Assembly: GCA_911728455.2 (NCBI GenBank)
Contig: OU452235.1
Coordinates: 13,316,634-13,380,633, forward strand
Source of the DNA: Marthasterias glacialis
Taxonomy: Eukaryota; Echinodermata; Asteroidea; Forcipulatida; Asteriidae
DNA length: 64,000 bases
Direction: 5' to 3'
The notes under the pieces are model-generated. The model saw only the letters and a program-made list of their open reading frames with translations. It made no database searches and had not been told where the DNA came from. The position numbers were made by a program, and so were the translations under genes. Shown one piece after another: positions 34,856 through 47,386 of this stretch (the first letter of the stretch is position 1; each line of letters begins with the position of its first letter).

Positions 34856-35166
34856 ATTTTTTACCACTTTTTACCACATTATCGAAAAAATATTTGCAAG
34901 AAAAAAACAACCAAAAACTTGCCAAAGACTGTCCAAGTTTTTCATCAGTCAGGTTGTCATTTTGAACCCCGCCTGTGTGTGCTTGTTGCATGCAGGCTGT
35001 ACAAATCCACATGTACATTGGTCCTAAAATCGAAAAATCAAGTCCTGGTTTCTCTCGTACCTGTACATTCCATGGGTATCAATTTCCGATGAACAATTTG
35101 GATGGTATGTACAAATTGGGGGACTGCATGATAACTTTTCCTTGTGTTTTTTTCATTTTTTCACAG

Positions 35167-35202
35167 TTGGTTTGTTAACATCTGATCAGAACAGCAGCAG
35201 CC
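35167..35202 (+). other. RER1: RER1 5' UTR segment in first coding exon
   Basis: A T-rich tract and CACAG at 35162-35166 look like a 3' splice site 36 nt before the ATG. The first exon and promoter must lie upstream, between 32.4 and 35.1 kb, and I could not place them. Confidence 0.45.
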
Positions 35203-38200
35203 ATGGACGGCACAGCCAGCACTGCTAGTGACTCATCACCCAGCCAACCTGGCTTCATAGTAAGATTCTTCAGGGGCATTGGCATGGTAGGAGGAGTTCT
35301 GATAATTGATATATCAATATACCCAAATTTATTGCAACTCTTGCAACTAATCATAGAGATAGTGGATATTTTGGCCGATCCGGCTTTTTTTAGTAAACGT
35401 TATTAAGCCGGTAAATTGTTTAGTCCCCTCTTCGAAGTGTACACGAGTAACCAACATATGGGTCATTCCACCAAGTTGGGACACAGTTTGTGACATTAGT
35501 ATGACGTCTGCATGATTTTAGTCCTGTCCTATTCCTGCTGTATTTAATCACTTATATCACATCAAATGTTTTGCCTGGTACATTTTGTACCTTGTAATTA
35601 GTGCAAAAATTGAATTTGCATAATTATGTATTTGAGTGTTAAAAAATTTGAAGAATAAAATTCTGGATGTAACACGGACACCGTGTCTGTGTTACATCCA
35701 GAATTTTATTTTTCATAATAATTTACAAATGAGAATGTTACATGAAATAATTGAGTCAAATAAGGGATTTCTTTTCATAATATGGACAAATGTTGCACAA
35801 AAATTACACTGTGTCCCAACTTGGTGGAATGACCCATGTACATGTATAATTATTAAATTACAGAGGTTTCATCCACATCCTGATAGCACAAAGGAAATGA
35901 CCCTGCTTAGCAACTGACATGTTCCGTGATCAAATCTAGTGAAGCCCTTTTTTAAATTACTTTTTTCATCCAAAGAAATAAGAATATTCTTATCTGATTA
36001 AAAATTGACTCCTACATTTAAATGGATAGTATTACCTTTTCTTTTTTCTGATCTGTGGCTCCCCGTAATTTTTATTTTAAGTGAAATGAAGTCTGAAACT
36101 GCAAATGATATGATTCCCATCTCGTGAACACAAAGTCACAACGACAATGTTGGCACAGAACCGGACTCCTGTTACCGGACTTACGTTGATCACAGTAACA
36201 TTCTAAGTCTGCATGTTCAGTGCCATTGCGGCTTTACAACGTTTACTAAATGAAAGCTGGATCATGCAAAATATCCAATGCAATTGTTGAATGGTTTTGT
36301 AATTAACATGACGGTACAGGGGAGATCTTGGCCTGTTACCCAGAAGTTCACTTGTAAGTGGTACTGAGTGGTACTGAAAGGTATGCTGAAATTTGTCCAT
36401 TAGGTAGGGGTTATTGTGTAATCCCCGATTCCAAACCTTTGGTCCAGGAAGAGGATTGCAAGACACTGAGAAACTTCCACCATTGTATATCATTGTATTT
36501 CAGCTCAGTGGAGGTAAGGCCGAGTGAACCAATCCTTGGACTACTCCTTAGTGTGTCTCACAGCTAAGGTTTTGCAATTCACGGTGCATGAATTTTGAAA
36601 TTTTCTCGGTAGAGAAACAACAAATCCCGGTGCTTCAAAGAGAATGATTGTTCTCTTAGCTTTGTCCAGTCAGGGTTTCTTTGTGTCAAAGGTACTCTCA
36701 AAGAAAAATGATTCAAATAGTTCCGAGAAAATATTCCCGTCAGGCTGGACGGAAAAAAAATGGAAGATCCCCGGCGCTAACTGGTTATTACTAATATATG
36801 AACATTGACCCCAGTGACAAGGTTCTACTAACCATTTGGTGTATGACTGGCCTATGTAGGTTTTATTTCATATTCCATTCCAGAGATACCAAGTTCTTCT
36901 CGACAAGTCAGTACCAAAGCCTGTACTCAGATGGGTCATCTCAGCCGTCTTGTTAATCGTTTATGTTCTCAGAGTATTTCTTCTTCAGGTAAGACAATAT
37001 AAATTGTTTGAGAATTTCCCGATGGTGAACTCCCACATTGAAGCAGACAACCTGTTGTATCAAAGTCAGTCGCACCAAAAGTGCTCTTGAAACCTTTGGG
37101 CCTGGAATTACACGGAGGCGAACGGCTTCTGTCGCCCTGTGGTCGATTTCACAGAGAGCTGAGAATGATCTTAAGTGCAAATCAATCTTAATTGCTAAGC
37201 AAAGTGTGATGTCACAATGCAAATTACTATGGTGATACTGACAACTCATCTTACATGTAAGCATGGTAAGAGGAATCTTAGTGCTTTGTGAAATCGACCC
37301 CTGGTCTTGGCCTTGGTGCCCCTTCAAAAGTTTTTCCCATAGACTTTAAGATTTTCCATTAGCCTTTTTTGAGATATGGTTGACTGTTTGGTTCGGGCGT
37401 ATGCAGACAAGTTTACCCAATCCAAATAGTGCACTTGTAATGTGTCCACCATATTTCGAAAAAGCTAATTGGAAGTGCCCTTTGCAAAAAGAAAATCCCA
37501 TGCCTGAAACAGCATGTATTTTATATACCAGAGTGCACTAACAGGAGTGTGTGGTCAACTCTTGCAACTCCGCTCCTCTTTTTTTGTCAGACTTGCCAGA
37601 TTTTTAGTGATCTTTGGTCTTTTCTGTAACTTCCTTTTTGACTGGACATAGTTTAGTCACTCAACCATCCAAAGTAAGTGTAGTTTTGAGTCTTCACATC
37701 CAAACTGCAAAAGCAATTTTATGAAATCCATGCAAACTGCACTTACAACCTTTTACATTTTAGTCCTGATCTGATGAATTGGGTTCTTTTCTGATAATCA
37801 CAATGGTTTAACAGGCCTTGATCTTAACCGAGGCCATTTGCCCAATGCCCTGTCGAGTTGACCAGCATGCCCTTCAGAAAAATTGCACTGTCACTACCAA
37901 CTTGGCCAGCATGAAATTGTTTGATTTCTCTGATTTGGCCTGCAAAGGCCTGCCCCCATTTTTCTTAAGATCGAGGCCTGGTTTAAGATATCTTTTAATC
38001 TTTTAATCTTATATGATTTTTGTTACCCAGGGTTGGTACATTGTGACGTATGCGCTAGGGATATACCATCTCAATCTCTTCATTGCCTTCTTGTCACCAA
38101 AGATTGATCCTGCTCTAACCGATGATGGAGGTAAGCCTTAACCATTATCCTCCCAAACTCTTCTAATCTTTCTCTTTGCCAAAACGTAGGATTCAGAAGG

Positions 38201-41200
38201 ACTGAGTAAGACTGAGGGCTGTAGGCCCAAATAACAACTGCTTATCAATGGGTCAGAGATTCCAATCTTATGTAAGTCCAAACAATTTGGTGTGGAATGA
38301 CATAGGAGAGGAGGTTATTGGAGGATTGAGGTCACCTGTAGGAAAGTGGGCCTAGGGAGTTAGGGTTAACCTTTACCATCCCGAATCCTTCCATATCCTC
38401 CTGGCCGACATGAAGGATTCAGAAGCACTGAGGGCTATAGGCCCAAATAACAGTAGCTTATCACTGGGTCAGGCATTCCAATCTTATCCAAGTCCAAACA
38501 ATTTGATGTGGAGGGTGACATAGGAGAGGAGGATATAGACCTTACGCATTCTCCGCCATCTTCGAGGTCAAACGCTGCATCGAACGTCTGTTGTAGCTCT
38601 TTTGACCTCAGTGCTAGGGTGTCCTTTCCTGTACTAAATGTTCATAGAGATGTCATACGCATAAGGTCTATTGGTGGGTTGAGTTCAGTCACCTTTGGGC
38701 GAAAAGGGAATAAGGGTTAATGGAAAAGTAAATCATTTTTCGATGATTCATATTGGGCTTATTTCAATTGCTGCAATTGAAATAAACAATGTTGGTTTGT
38801 TGAGTCTTTAAATGCTATTACCTGGACTTCAGAGTATTTCAGACGGAAGATTGGTAATGGTTTGAACTGACAGTTCTTAGGCCCAAATCACTTCTGTTTT
38901 TGATAAATTACAAGTCTTATCTGTTTCTGAACTGTGCTCTCAGAGATCAAATAGATTCAGAACATTGCTAACTCATTCTCATTTCTTAATACCGCTTTGT
39001 TCACGTCATCATAGGCCAAGTTTACCCAAGGACCATTTGTCGTCTAGCAGCTGATATTAACTCACTGGTACTCATGCTCAAAAACATGCGTTGGATACCA
39101 GGCAATATCAACCTCTAGTTGACCAAATAGTCCTTGTATGAACTTGGCCTAACTGGTACTCGGGCTCAAAAATGTGTATTGGGTACCAAGCAATAATGAG
39201 CTCTAGTCGACAAATGGTCCTTGTGCGAACTTAGTCATAGATTTATTCATCTTAGTCATACTTGGGGTGTTTAGGGACAAAGGCCACTCAGCGCTTCATG
39301 AATTATTTGTTTTCGTTTGTTTAGCGGAAGATGGTCCGTCATTGCCGACAAAATCGAACGAGGAGTTTAGACCATTCATCAGGAGGTTACCAGAATTTAA
39401 ATTTTGGTGAGTGAAATAATTTGAACTTTTGGGTAGTTAATTTTCACATCAATTGTACATCAAAATAAAGATTCTTGCATATGTACAAGATGAAGCATTT
39501 AATCTTTTAAACTCTGCAACCAGTATTTGTATAGGATTCATCCATCACAGTTGAACAGAAAAAAAACTACCAGAGGTTGAATGACTTGAATGTCCTTGAT
39601 TTTGTTGCACCTGCCTTTCAAGGCTTTAGCCAGAACTTGGCAGCAGTGTGTGCAGAATTTCTGTAAACTGGAAAATAGGGTTTCAAACATGTATGTCTTG
39701 TGTGTATTTGAACACTTTCAGGATCCTTGGGTTCCCACATACATTGTGTCAACGTGAGAAGGACACTAAATTAAGCACGTTGCTGATCCCAACATAGGAA
39801 TAAGATTGAGACTTACACAGTCTATACTTTTACATATTAACCCTCCCACTTTGGGTAACATCTGCCTGTGAGTTGAAAAGAGACATTCAAATGGGGTGGA
39901 GCAGCTATGGTTCAGCAGAGTGTGCACAGAGCTGTCTTTGTACATTTGGGGAGTGCGTAAATGCATAGATGCATATTTACCACATCATGTCATATTGCAG
40001 GCTGGCATGGTTTATCTATCATTCAAAACCACAGTGGATGCTATTGAATGGCCAGACAGTAGGAGGGTTGACTGTGTACTGTGTAGATCCATTCACCACA
40101 TGATATATTGCAGGCTGGCATAGTTTATCTATCATTCAAAACCACAGTGGATGCTATTGAATGGTCATACAGTAGGAAGGTTGACTGTGTACTGTGTAGA
40201 TGCATTCACCACATTATATACTGCAGGCTGGCATAGTTTATCTTTTAAACCCACAGTGGATGATATTGAATGGTCAGACAGTAAGAGGATTAAAGAGAGG
40301 ATGGATTTGGTGGTGTACAATACCATCTCTTTAACTTAAAGCAAAATCTTGATACAAAACTTTATGAGTTTAAAGGGGAAGGGGTTGATGAGGGTTATTA
40401 ATATTAGTGAGAAGGAAAATGTCCTTGTTGTAAGATGTAATCTGAATAAACTTTGTCTTTCTGTTATTTTTTTTTAGGCTGTCTGCAACGAAAGCCATTG
40501 CTGTAGCAATGTTCTGTACATTCTTTGAAATTTTTGATGTCCCAGTCTTTTGGCCTATTCTTGTTATGTACTTCATCATCCTATTCAGTCTAACAATGAA
40601 ACGGCAAATAAAGGTAAGCACAGTATCAGTAGACTGTTTCCAATAAGGGTTTTAGTTTTTTTAGATTTTTTTTTCTTTTTAGTCTGGTCAAAAGTCATCA
40701 AATAGTTGCCAAAAGCAGGAGAGTTTTATCAAACCAGCATTTTGGGCTCTGTCCAGCCAGGGTTTTCTCACCTAGATGAAACTGTGTACGTTCTGACGCA
40801 AAGCACACATCAGCAAAACTGAAGTCTTGGTTAGGAAAAGGTGCTGAAGTTAAACGGGCAGTGTCTTCATGCTTATAGCAGTAAATGGAAAAACCCAGTT
40901 ACTACGCGTGCGTGCGTGCTGGCAGTCACCATGGTCACATCACAGTTTGACAAAGACGACACCCTTTATGATTTGACCGCAAGCGCGCGCTTGTGCAGTA
41001 TCTGGGTGAGAGTTCATCTTTCCGTGCACAGCCACAGGCATGCTATAATCATGTCGACACAGCCCCTTTAAGTTAAAGTCTAAACTGGCAATGCTGTCAT
41101 GACTGACCAGGCCCAATACTTCACAGAGGCAACAGATAATTATTTGGGAGGCTAATCATCCTTACTCCCAGCTGAGATGCTGAATTGCGAAGGACGTGGC

Positions 41201-42101
41201 TATGTGTTCGAGCTGCAGGCATGCAAAGGCGCCTTTGGCAGCCAGCCACATCAACCCACATTTGACAATGGAGCACAGCCAGAAATTGAAAGTGTTTGCT
41301 TTTTCCAGAGTGAGGAAAACCGGAGAGCCCGGAGAAAAACCCTCATGGCACAGGAGAGGGCCAACGCACAACTCTACTCACATATTGCCCGAGCCAGGAT
41401 CGAACCAGGGCCACATTGGTGAGAGGCGAGCACTTCGCGCACTAGCCTCTCATGCCAACCGCTTGCCTCCATGCCCCAGGTCATCACCTTCGTGCCCCTT
41501 GAAATGTTACAGTAGAAATTTACATTTCCCTCATAGAGGTGCCCTCCACTGAGAAAAAAAAAGTTCCTTGCCCTTAAGGAGTTGAACAAAGTAGCAGGCC
41601 AGCCTGGCTGTGCAAACTCTCGAAACAGGACCATGGGAAACTGCAAAACACTTAACACAATTTTCTGTGCATGGCCATTTCCTCTTTTGTCACAAATAAA
41701 AAGTTGCTTGTCTGGACATAGACACATGGTGGTTTTTTAGTCTGGGGAATTTAAATTAAAGTATTCACTCATCCCCAAGCAGGTCATTGTACCAGACATT
41801 GTTTCAGTTTAACTCGCAGAGTTCACTGGTTCGGAAGTTCAGTTTCGATACATATTGGAGCATGTCTACATTTTCAAGAACAGTTTCTTCATTTGTTAAG
41901 TCTGCTGCCACCTGGTGACCCCTGAAATTCAGCAAATTGTCATAAGCAAACCAATGATGTACATATTGAGAAACAAAAATTATTGTATTTTTGTTATAAT
42001 TTGTTTTTTTATAGCATATGGTGAAATACAGGTATCTTCCGTGGAGTCAAGGCAAAACAAAGTACCGTGGCAAAGAAGACACGGGCGATGTCATCCGCTA
42101 A
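35203..42101 (+). CDS. RER1: RER1, retention in endoplasmic reticulum sorting receptor, complete
   Basis: Known role of the family: a four-helix membrane protein of the early Golgi that returns escaped ER membrane proteins and unassembled subunits through COPI vesicles. Six exons join in phase: 35203-35286, 36884-36988, 38031-38130, 39325-39406, 40478-40613 and 42015-42101 (TAA). They total 594 nt, 197 residues, against 196 in human. Seen: hydrophobic helices at about residues 43-62, 65-85, 128-145 and 147-163. Family signatures are [48 protein letters not shown] and [16 protein letters not shown]. The loop after helix 2 carries the acidic [15 protein letters not shown]. The C terminus ([13 protein letters not shown]) is close to the usual end. 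ATG at 35203 is in a good context (GCCATGG). An acceptor at 35161-35166 implies a separate upstream UTR exon. Confidence 0.96.
35456..35838. mobile_element. Foldback DNA element in RER1 intron 1 with a near-perfect inner hairpin
   Basis: The ends match as a 30-bp perfect inverted repeat (ATGGGTCATTCCACCAAGTT at 35458; complement ending at 35836). The centre at 35652-35710 is a 28-bp-arm palindrome around TGTAACACGGACACCGTGTC with almost no loop and one mismatch. No coding sequence. Confidence 0.85.
36600..36770. repeat. Dispersed repeat, copy in RER1 intron 1
   Basis: AGAGAAACAACAAATCC, GGTGCTTCAAAGAGAATGA, GAAAATATTCCCGTCA and so on recur in order at 51725-51885 in the SLC35F6 gene. Confidence 0.6.
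37141..37300. mobile_element. Foldback element with GGTCGATTTCACA ends, copy 1
   Basis: Left GGTCGATTTCACAGAGAGCT; right AGTGCTTTGTGAAATCGACC. The inner CAAAGTGTGATGTCACAATG is shared with 52886-53038. RER1 intron 2. Confidence 0.75.
38136..38700. repeat. Tandem duplication of about 200 bp in RER1 intron 3
   Basis: The block GGATTCAGAAG, GGGCT(G/A)TAGGCCCAAATAAC, CAAACAATTTG, GACATAGGAGAGGAGG occurs at 38189-38318 and again at 38413-38533. The second copy carries the inserted element at 38536-38670, then resumes with TTGGTGGGTTGAG. Confidence 0.8.
38536..38670. mobile_element. Short DNA element inserted into one duplicate
   Basis: Ends TAGACCTTACGC and GCATAAGGTCTA. 135 bp. The neighbouring duplicate keeps the uninterrupted target (GAGGTTATTGG), which fixes the borders to within a few bases. 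Confidence 0.8.
39980..40290. repeat. About 115-bp tandem repeat, three units, RER1 intron 4
   Basis: Units start at 39980, 40096 and 40209, each with CCACAT, GCAGGCTGGCAT, AGTTTATCT, CACAGTGGATG, ATTGAATGG and CAGACAGTA or a close variant. Confidence 0.9.
41165..41480 (-). mobile_element. tRNA-derived SINE-like repeat in RER1 intron 5
   Basis: On the minus strand, GAGAGGCTAGTGCGCGAAG and GGTTCGATCCTGGCTCGG look like a tRNA-type head. They are followed by CTCCTGTGCCATGAGGGTTT and TCTCCGGGCTCTCCGGTTTT, a body I recall as widespread in marine invertebrate genomes. It is different from families A and B. Confidence 0.55.
41865..41925. repeat. Palindromic CTCF-motif element, partial copy 3
   Basis: TAAGTCTGCTGCCACCTGGT with the motif at 41904-41915, about 90 bp before the last RER1 exon. 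Confidence 0.6.
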
Positions 42102-42885
42102 GATCAAGGTCTGCAGTAGAAGCCCATTTCATAGATCTCCTGAGTAGGAGAAACGCTTTACAGCAGAAATACCTGCTTAGCAAGTTTACTTGGTTTCCAG
42201 CCAAATCTTTAAATCTGTGTAGTTTTACATACGGTTCAGCTGGTTGTCTGTTTTATATGACGTCATTTTTGCTTATAGGCAGGTCTATGAAATTGGCATC
42301 AAGTAATTAATGCTTATTAATTTTTTTTTGTAAATTTGATGTCTTCTGCTAAATCACGATAGAAACTAGATTCTATCCCACAAACATATAGCACTTTCCA
42401 TACCTTATAGAAATGAAGATGCAAAGTGAAGAGTGACGTCAGATATTCTGAATAATTTGCAAACGTTGAGTACTGTAAAACTTTGGCACTAAGTTGGATT
42501 GAAGTTTAAGATGCTTGGCATTTGCATTTGTGACTTTTGCATTTGTATGAACCAGCATCATGAGATGTCTGTATTTCTGACAGAGAGGTGGAATAATGGA
42601 TGGTGGTTACACACTTCTTATCCCACAAGGGCGAGTGGTATTCGGAAAACTTTAGCTTCAACAAGGTGCTTGCATATTGGACAAAGACATGCTACATCAT
42701 TCCGTATCCCACAAACGTGCATGAGATGAATTTATCTTCCAGCAAACTTGAAAACAAAGAAAAGAATGTAACAAGACAGTAATGTTCTTTCAACTTCATT
42801 CATTTTTTATTTATTTTTATTAAGTTAGTCTCTGGACTGCCGATAAACATTGACAGTTAAGTGCTTGATTATACAACAGTTAAAC

Positions 42886-43155
42886 CAGGGATGAAATTCA
42901 TCCGGCATTCCAGATTTTTCAAAATGATTGTTGTGGACATTTTTTGGTTTTTTTTAATGTCATTTACATACATCCAGGCCCTTGTAAAGCCTTAACACTG
43001 TATATGTACTGTATTTTGACTACCCCGAGGTGCTTGCCCCATCTGTATTTAAGCACAGAATGCTACCATTGATCTGGGTTATGGCGTGGTTGGTAGCCAG
43101 CAAACCCTCCACTGGTGTTTTGTGGATTTTTCATTTTCATCCACGCTCATCCCTG
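42886..43155. mobile_element. Possible hAT-like element, CAGGGATGA ends, copy 1
   Basis: CAGGGATGAAATTCATCCGG at left, GCTCATCCCTG at right, with TTAAAC next to both ends. Inner blocks (ATGTCATTTACATACATCC, CCCTTGTAAAGCCTTAACAC) recur at 56705-56930. Confidence 0.6.
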
Positions 43156-45242
43156 ATTAAACATGTTGCAGTAAGCACGTACATGTGTGTATTGTGTACA
43201 ATACACAAGATGTCATATACTTGTAGGGTTTCAGAGTGGGATTAAGGAATCTATACTATGGATGTCAAACAGTCAGCAGCAAGGATTCAAGTTTGCTGGA
43301 GGATAATGAATGTTTGCTTCGTCCCATTTTCACTTTCTTTACTCCTACAGACAATTCCTCTTGATAAATTGATGACAGTTTTCTGGATATACATTGAATG
43401 GTTTCAAAATTCAGATTTTCAGAATGATACTGTTTATGCTGCAGCAATTTTATCTCTGATATAAATGTAAGCCACTTGATTAAACCAAGGTAGAAGGGTT
43501 AGAGATAGGGTTGGTGGTTGCAAACGCAGCATGAGTCGGTGAGCCCGTTTCAGACGTTGTTCTCTTGCCGTGTCGAATTCAAATCATATGAGTTTGGCAA
43601 TAGGGCGGCATTGGCGTTGCAGTGGTTTCAATCGTCAGGCTGCTGCCAAACTTTGCTAATAGCACATCAGGACCTGTCGAGCCATGATCGAGCTAAGCCT
43701 CTGCTGTGCCGAAATCCAAAAGTGGTTTCAAACGTCGCACTCCTGCCGTGTCGAATTGAAAAGAACTCGAAATATATGAATTTGACGTGGCAAGAGCGCG
43801 ACATTTGAAACGGGCCTGTGTTGAGCGCCATTAAGGACTCTGGCACAAAGGGCTGCAAAATGTGAAAGCAATTTACAATGGCTTGCAGGTTTGCTGCCAA
43901 AGTGCCAACTGTTGCCTGGAAATGTTCTTTGAGTTCAGTTGTTCAAGTTGAAGTTTATATTTTGGGACAATTTGGGGACAATCTTTTGACAAATTTGGAG
44001 AATATAATTGCAGCTTCAGTTTAACTAGTTTTTCTACAGTGGTGAATGGTTGGATGTAGATATTTATAACATTTAACATTTTTACAATGTAGGATTGTTA
44101 ACGTCAGGTAAAGCTTGTGTGTTTTGGATTTTCTAGGGGCTTATACCAATCAATTCTTACACAATTCTTATACAAAACAACTATACCCTTGTATGATGTA
44201 AATTTGTAATTGGATTTTGTTGTTAATTTGTCTTCCTTTTGTTTTGTTTTGCGTCCATCAGTAACAACGCTGTGAAATAAAAGAAAAACAGTCCCAGTAA
44301 CAAATGTTCAAAGCGTTTATCATGCTGCCTGGATGTTTGTCATGTACCCTGACTCTAATTGTAGTCACTAATACTAAATTTCATTATGGGGAAAAAGGGA
44401 CCCGTCTATTTCCCCTGTCTGCCTCGGTTCGGTTGCATTCCTCTGAATGGAAGAAAAGCAAAATGGCTGTTTTGCTTTATTTAATGAAGTCAAATATATC
44501 TCATCAGTTCGGTGCTTTAATGTCCCTATTTCCAATGATATCGGTAATGACCAAAAGGCTTAAAATGTGAAATGCCTATAAATCTGAAGCAGAAAACCAA
44601 AAGCCACAAAAAACGATTATTTTCTTACAACATTCATGTTTCTAGGTGCAAAAAAAGTACATTTTTAAGACAATATGCTTCGTTTACCGGGACCTTCAAA
44701 ATATGTAAAAGCAATTTTATGAAATTGTTAATAAGGGCATCGTAGCACTGAGCTGACAATATTTAGAATGATTAGAAGGGACAAAATTGGCCATAGTAAC
44801 CCCAACCCCTCCCACGCCCCACAACTGTTTCACTGACGACCTGATTATTTCATTATTTGTTCATGTAAACAATCCCTTACTTGCACAATTTTGATCTTTC
44901 ACAAAGCCACTCAGAGTTAGATATGGAAATATGTACTTGAAGAGGTTAGTACAGCATTGGCATCCCTTCCAACTAATTGCAAGTAACAAACTTTTGTGGG
45001 GAAAACTGTTTTGTGTGTGCGAGGGTGTCATTTTCTTATAGTTTTTTAACAAAATAAAAAGGAGATGAAAGTAATATAGACTTCAAGATGTGAAGAGATC
45101 TTTGAGCACATTTTAAAACCTTTCTCTATTTCCACTGAACAAAACGAGTTAATTGTAAAGTACAGGTTCTGTATTATCAGGAAGAAAAAAAAAGAAAACT
45201 ACATTTTAATATCAATGCTCACAGATTATAAAGTTCATACCA

Positions 45243-45431
45243 GGGCCCAATTTCATAGAGCTGCTTGAGCACAAAAAGTAGTTAAGCACAACAAAATTAT
45301 GCTTACCACAATAACGTTACCAGTCAAAATACCATGTCACATGTACAATTTGTGACTGGTATCCTGCTCATTTCTGCTGAGCAGAAAATGTTTAAGCAAT
45401 ATTTTGTTAATCAGCTCTATGAAATTGGGCC
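45243..45431. mobile_element. Foldback element with GGGCCCAATTTCATAGAGCT ends
   Basis: The left end pairs with AGCTCTATGAAATTGGGCC at the right. Inner halves also pair loosely (GCACAAAAAGTAGTTAAGCA; CAGAAAATGTTTAAGCA). It is the clearest copy of the family. Confidence 0.8.
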
Positions 45432-45641
45432 GAGTACCAATCTCCTAGAGAAATAATTCTGTATCAAATGCCTTCAAAGTCGAGAAAGCAGAAATAAAGA
45501 CCCCCAGATTACCATTACTTATTTCAATTGCCGCTATCAAATAAGCCTGATATGAGCGTTAAAAAAATCTCCTGCCAAACATGTTATTTTAATGAAACAA
45601 CACTTTCATAGGTTGTTTGTATAGTTACACATCTTATGATC

Positions 45642-46125
45642 CTACACCCCTATGTTCGGACACCCCTATGGTCCCACACCCCTATGTTCCCACACCCCTA
45701 TGTACCCACACCCCTATGTTCCTACAACCCTATGTTTCTACACCCCTATGTTCCTACCCCTATGTACCCACACCCCTATGTTCCTACACCCCTATGTTCC
45801 TACCCCTATGGCCCCACACCCCTATGTTCCTTCGTCCCTATGCTCCCACACCCTTATGTTCCCACATTCCTATGTTCCCACACCCCTATGTACCCACAGC
45901 CCTATGTTCCCACACCCCTATGTTCCCACACCCCTATGTTCCCACACCTCTATGCTCCCACACCCCTATGTTCCCACACCTCTATGCTCCCACACCCCTT
46001 TGTTCCCACACCCCTATAGTCCGACACCCCTATGTTCCCACATCCCTATGTTCCCACACTCCTATGTTCACACCCCTATGTTGCCACACCCCTGTTGCCA
46101 CACCCCTATGTTCCAACAGCCCTAC
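45642..46125. repeat. 16-bp minisatellite
   Basis: About 30 units of CACCCCTATGTTCCCA with 14-bp and variant units mixed in. The period is not a multiple of three, so three frames read the same HPYVPTPLCS-type peptide in turn; this is not a protein. Confidence 0.95.
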
Positions 46126-47386
46126 ACAAAATATATGTCCCTAATCATAATCCTTAGCGTGTAGATCATGAGGGGTTTATCGGTAATTCACATGGGAGTG
46201 TCGGAACAATAGAGCAGTCACCATTTGTGTGGCGTTTTAATTGGCAACTAAAGAATGGGATTGATAAAAATACTTTCTTTTAAATATGTTGCTGACATGT
46301 AAACTAAACTATCACTTTCCACAAATTAGATGAAATTTCACAGTAGCTTGATTGATGTGGGTTTTTTTTTTTTTTTTTTTTTTTAAGTGGAGGATTAAAG
46401 AACTTGCTCTTTCGACCAATGCTGTACTTTCCTTTTTAAATAATGAATTATAAAAACATAATATGCAAAATTTATTTTTCATAATCAGTGTAGTATGGTA
46501 GAAGTCTTGTATTTGTGAAGTTGAAAAATATATATCTGTCGATGCATATTTCATGCACAAAAACCAACAGTTTGTGATCTTGAATTTTTATTTATTTCAC
46601 CACTTGCCCATGACTTAAATTGTCTTCACAATTGCTGTTTGACCATATAGTTGCGATGTTAGCCCTAAAGAAGTTAATGTGAAAAAGTAATTAGAATGGT
46701 TAAAGTCTCGTATTTATATCAACCTCCCTGGTCAACAACTATGGTCCAACACATCTTAAGAAACACAGAAAAATGTTAATCGCTTTTTCTTTTTCTTTTT
46801 TCGGACACGAAGATACTTTTTTTTATTTTGACAAGCCTCGGATTTAGAATGGGATAGGAAAGCCTGATATGGAACCCATGCTGTTGCTCGTAGAACTTTT
46901 TTTTACATTGTTCTCCACTCAAGTCTTGCTTCTTGCTTATAGGTTCAGCTCAATATTGGTAAGAAGAAAAACATAAATGTTCACAGATTTACATAGGCCT
47001 ACCTTAATGGTATAAAGATAATGATGGTAGAAAAGTTTCCTTGAAATATTTCTGCATGAAGTGTATCGGTTTTATATAATAAAGGAAGTAAGATCAAAAA
47101 TTATTTTTTGTCTCAGTGAGATGAAAACTTTGCCCATAGGAATGCGTTCAAAAAATGCTGAACGCATTTTACAGTTTTCTTGCAACTGAAATAACGAAAT
47201 GAGCAGACATTTTCACAGGTTTGTTTTGTTCAAATATCTTGATTTGTGCAAAGAATAGAAGCATTTCCAGTAAGTTTACCAATGTTGAGCTTGGGATTGA
47301 AGACAAACTGTCAATAGAAAAGTTTGCAAAATTTTTTTCATTTAACATAAACAGATGTTAAAAAAAAAAAAAAAATGTACAAAACA

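Larger units (their letters stand above)
32400..35160. other. Divergent enolase-RER1 intergenic region
   Basis: No coding exon recognised. It holds two foldback elements (34091-34280, 34283-34566) and a 49-bp tandem pair (34758-34855). The RER1 first exon and promoter should lie here. Motifs are too weak to place them. Confidence 0.4.
42102..47386. other. RER1 3' UTR and intergenic region
   Basis: No exon seen. AATAAA at 44275-44280 is one possible RER1 poly(A) signal. The region holds an element at 42886-43155, a foldback at 45243-45431, the 16-bp minisatellite and a T-run at 46362-46383. Confidence 0.4.

Noticed and set aside
38508-38720. 70-residue open frame
   Set aside because: It spans the inserted 135-bp element and half of a duplicated intron block.
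39980-40290. CRISPR-like regular spacing of repeats
   Set aside because: Eukaryotic context. Units are contiguous tandem repeats without spacers.
41162-41727. Open frames of 69-118 residues in RER1 intron 5
   Set aside because: Most lie in a SINE-like repeat with a tRNA-type head; frames on both strands are by-products.
45617-46164. Three overlapping proline-rich open frames of 127-175 residues
   Set aside because: A 16-bp repeat read in three frames gives the same peptide in turn. No splice or start context supports it.
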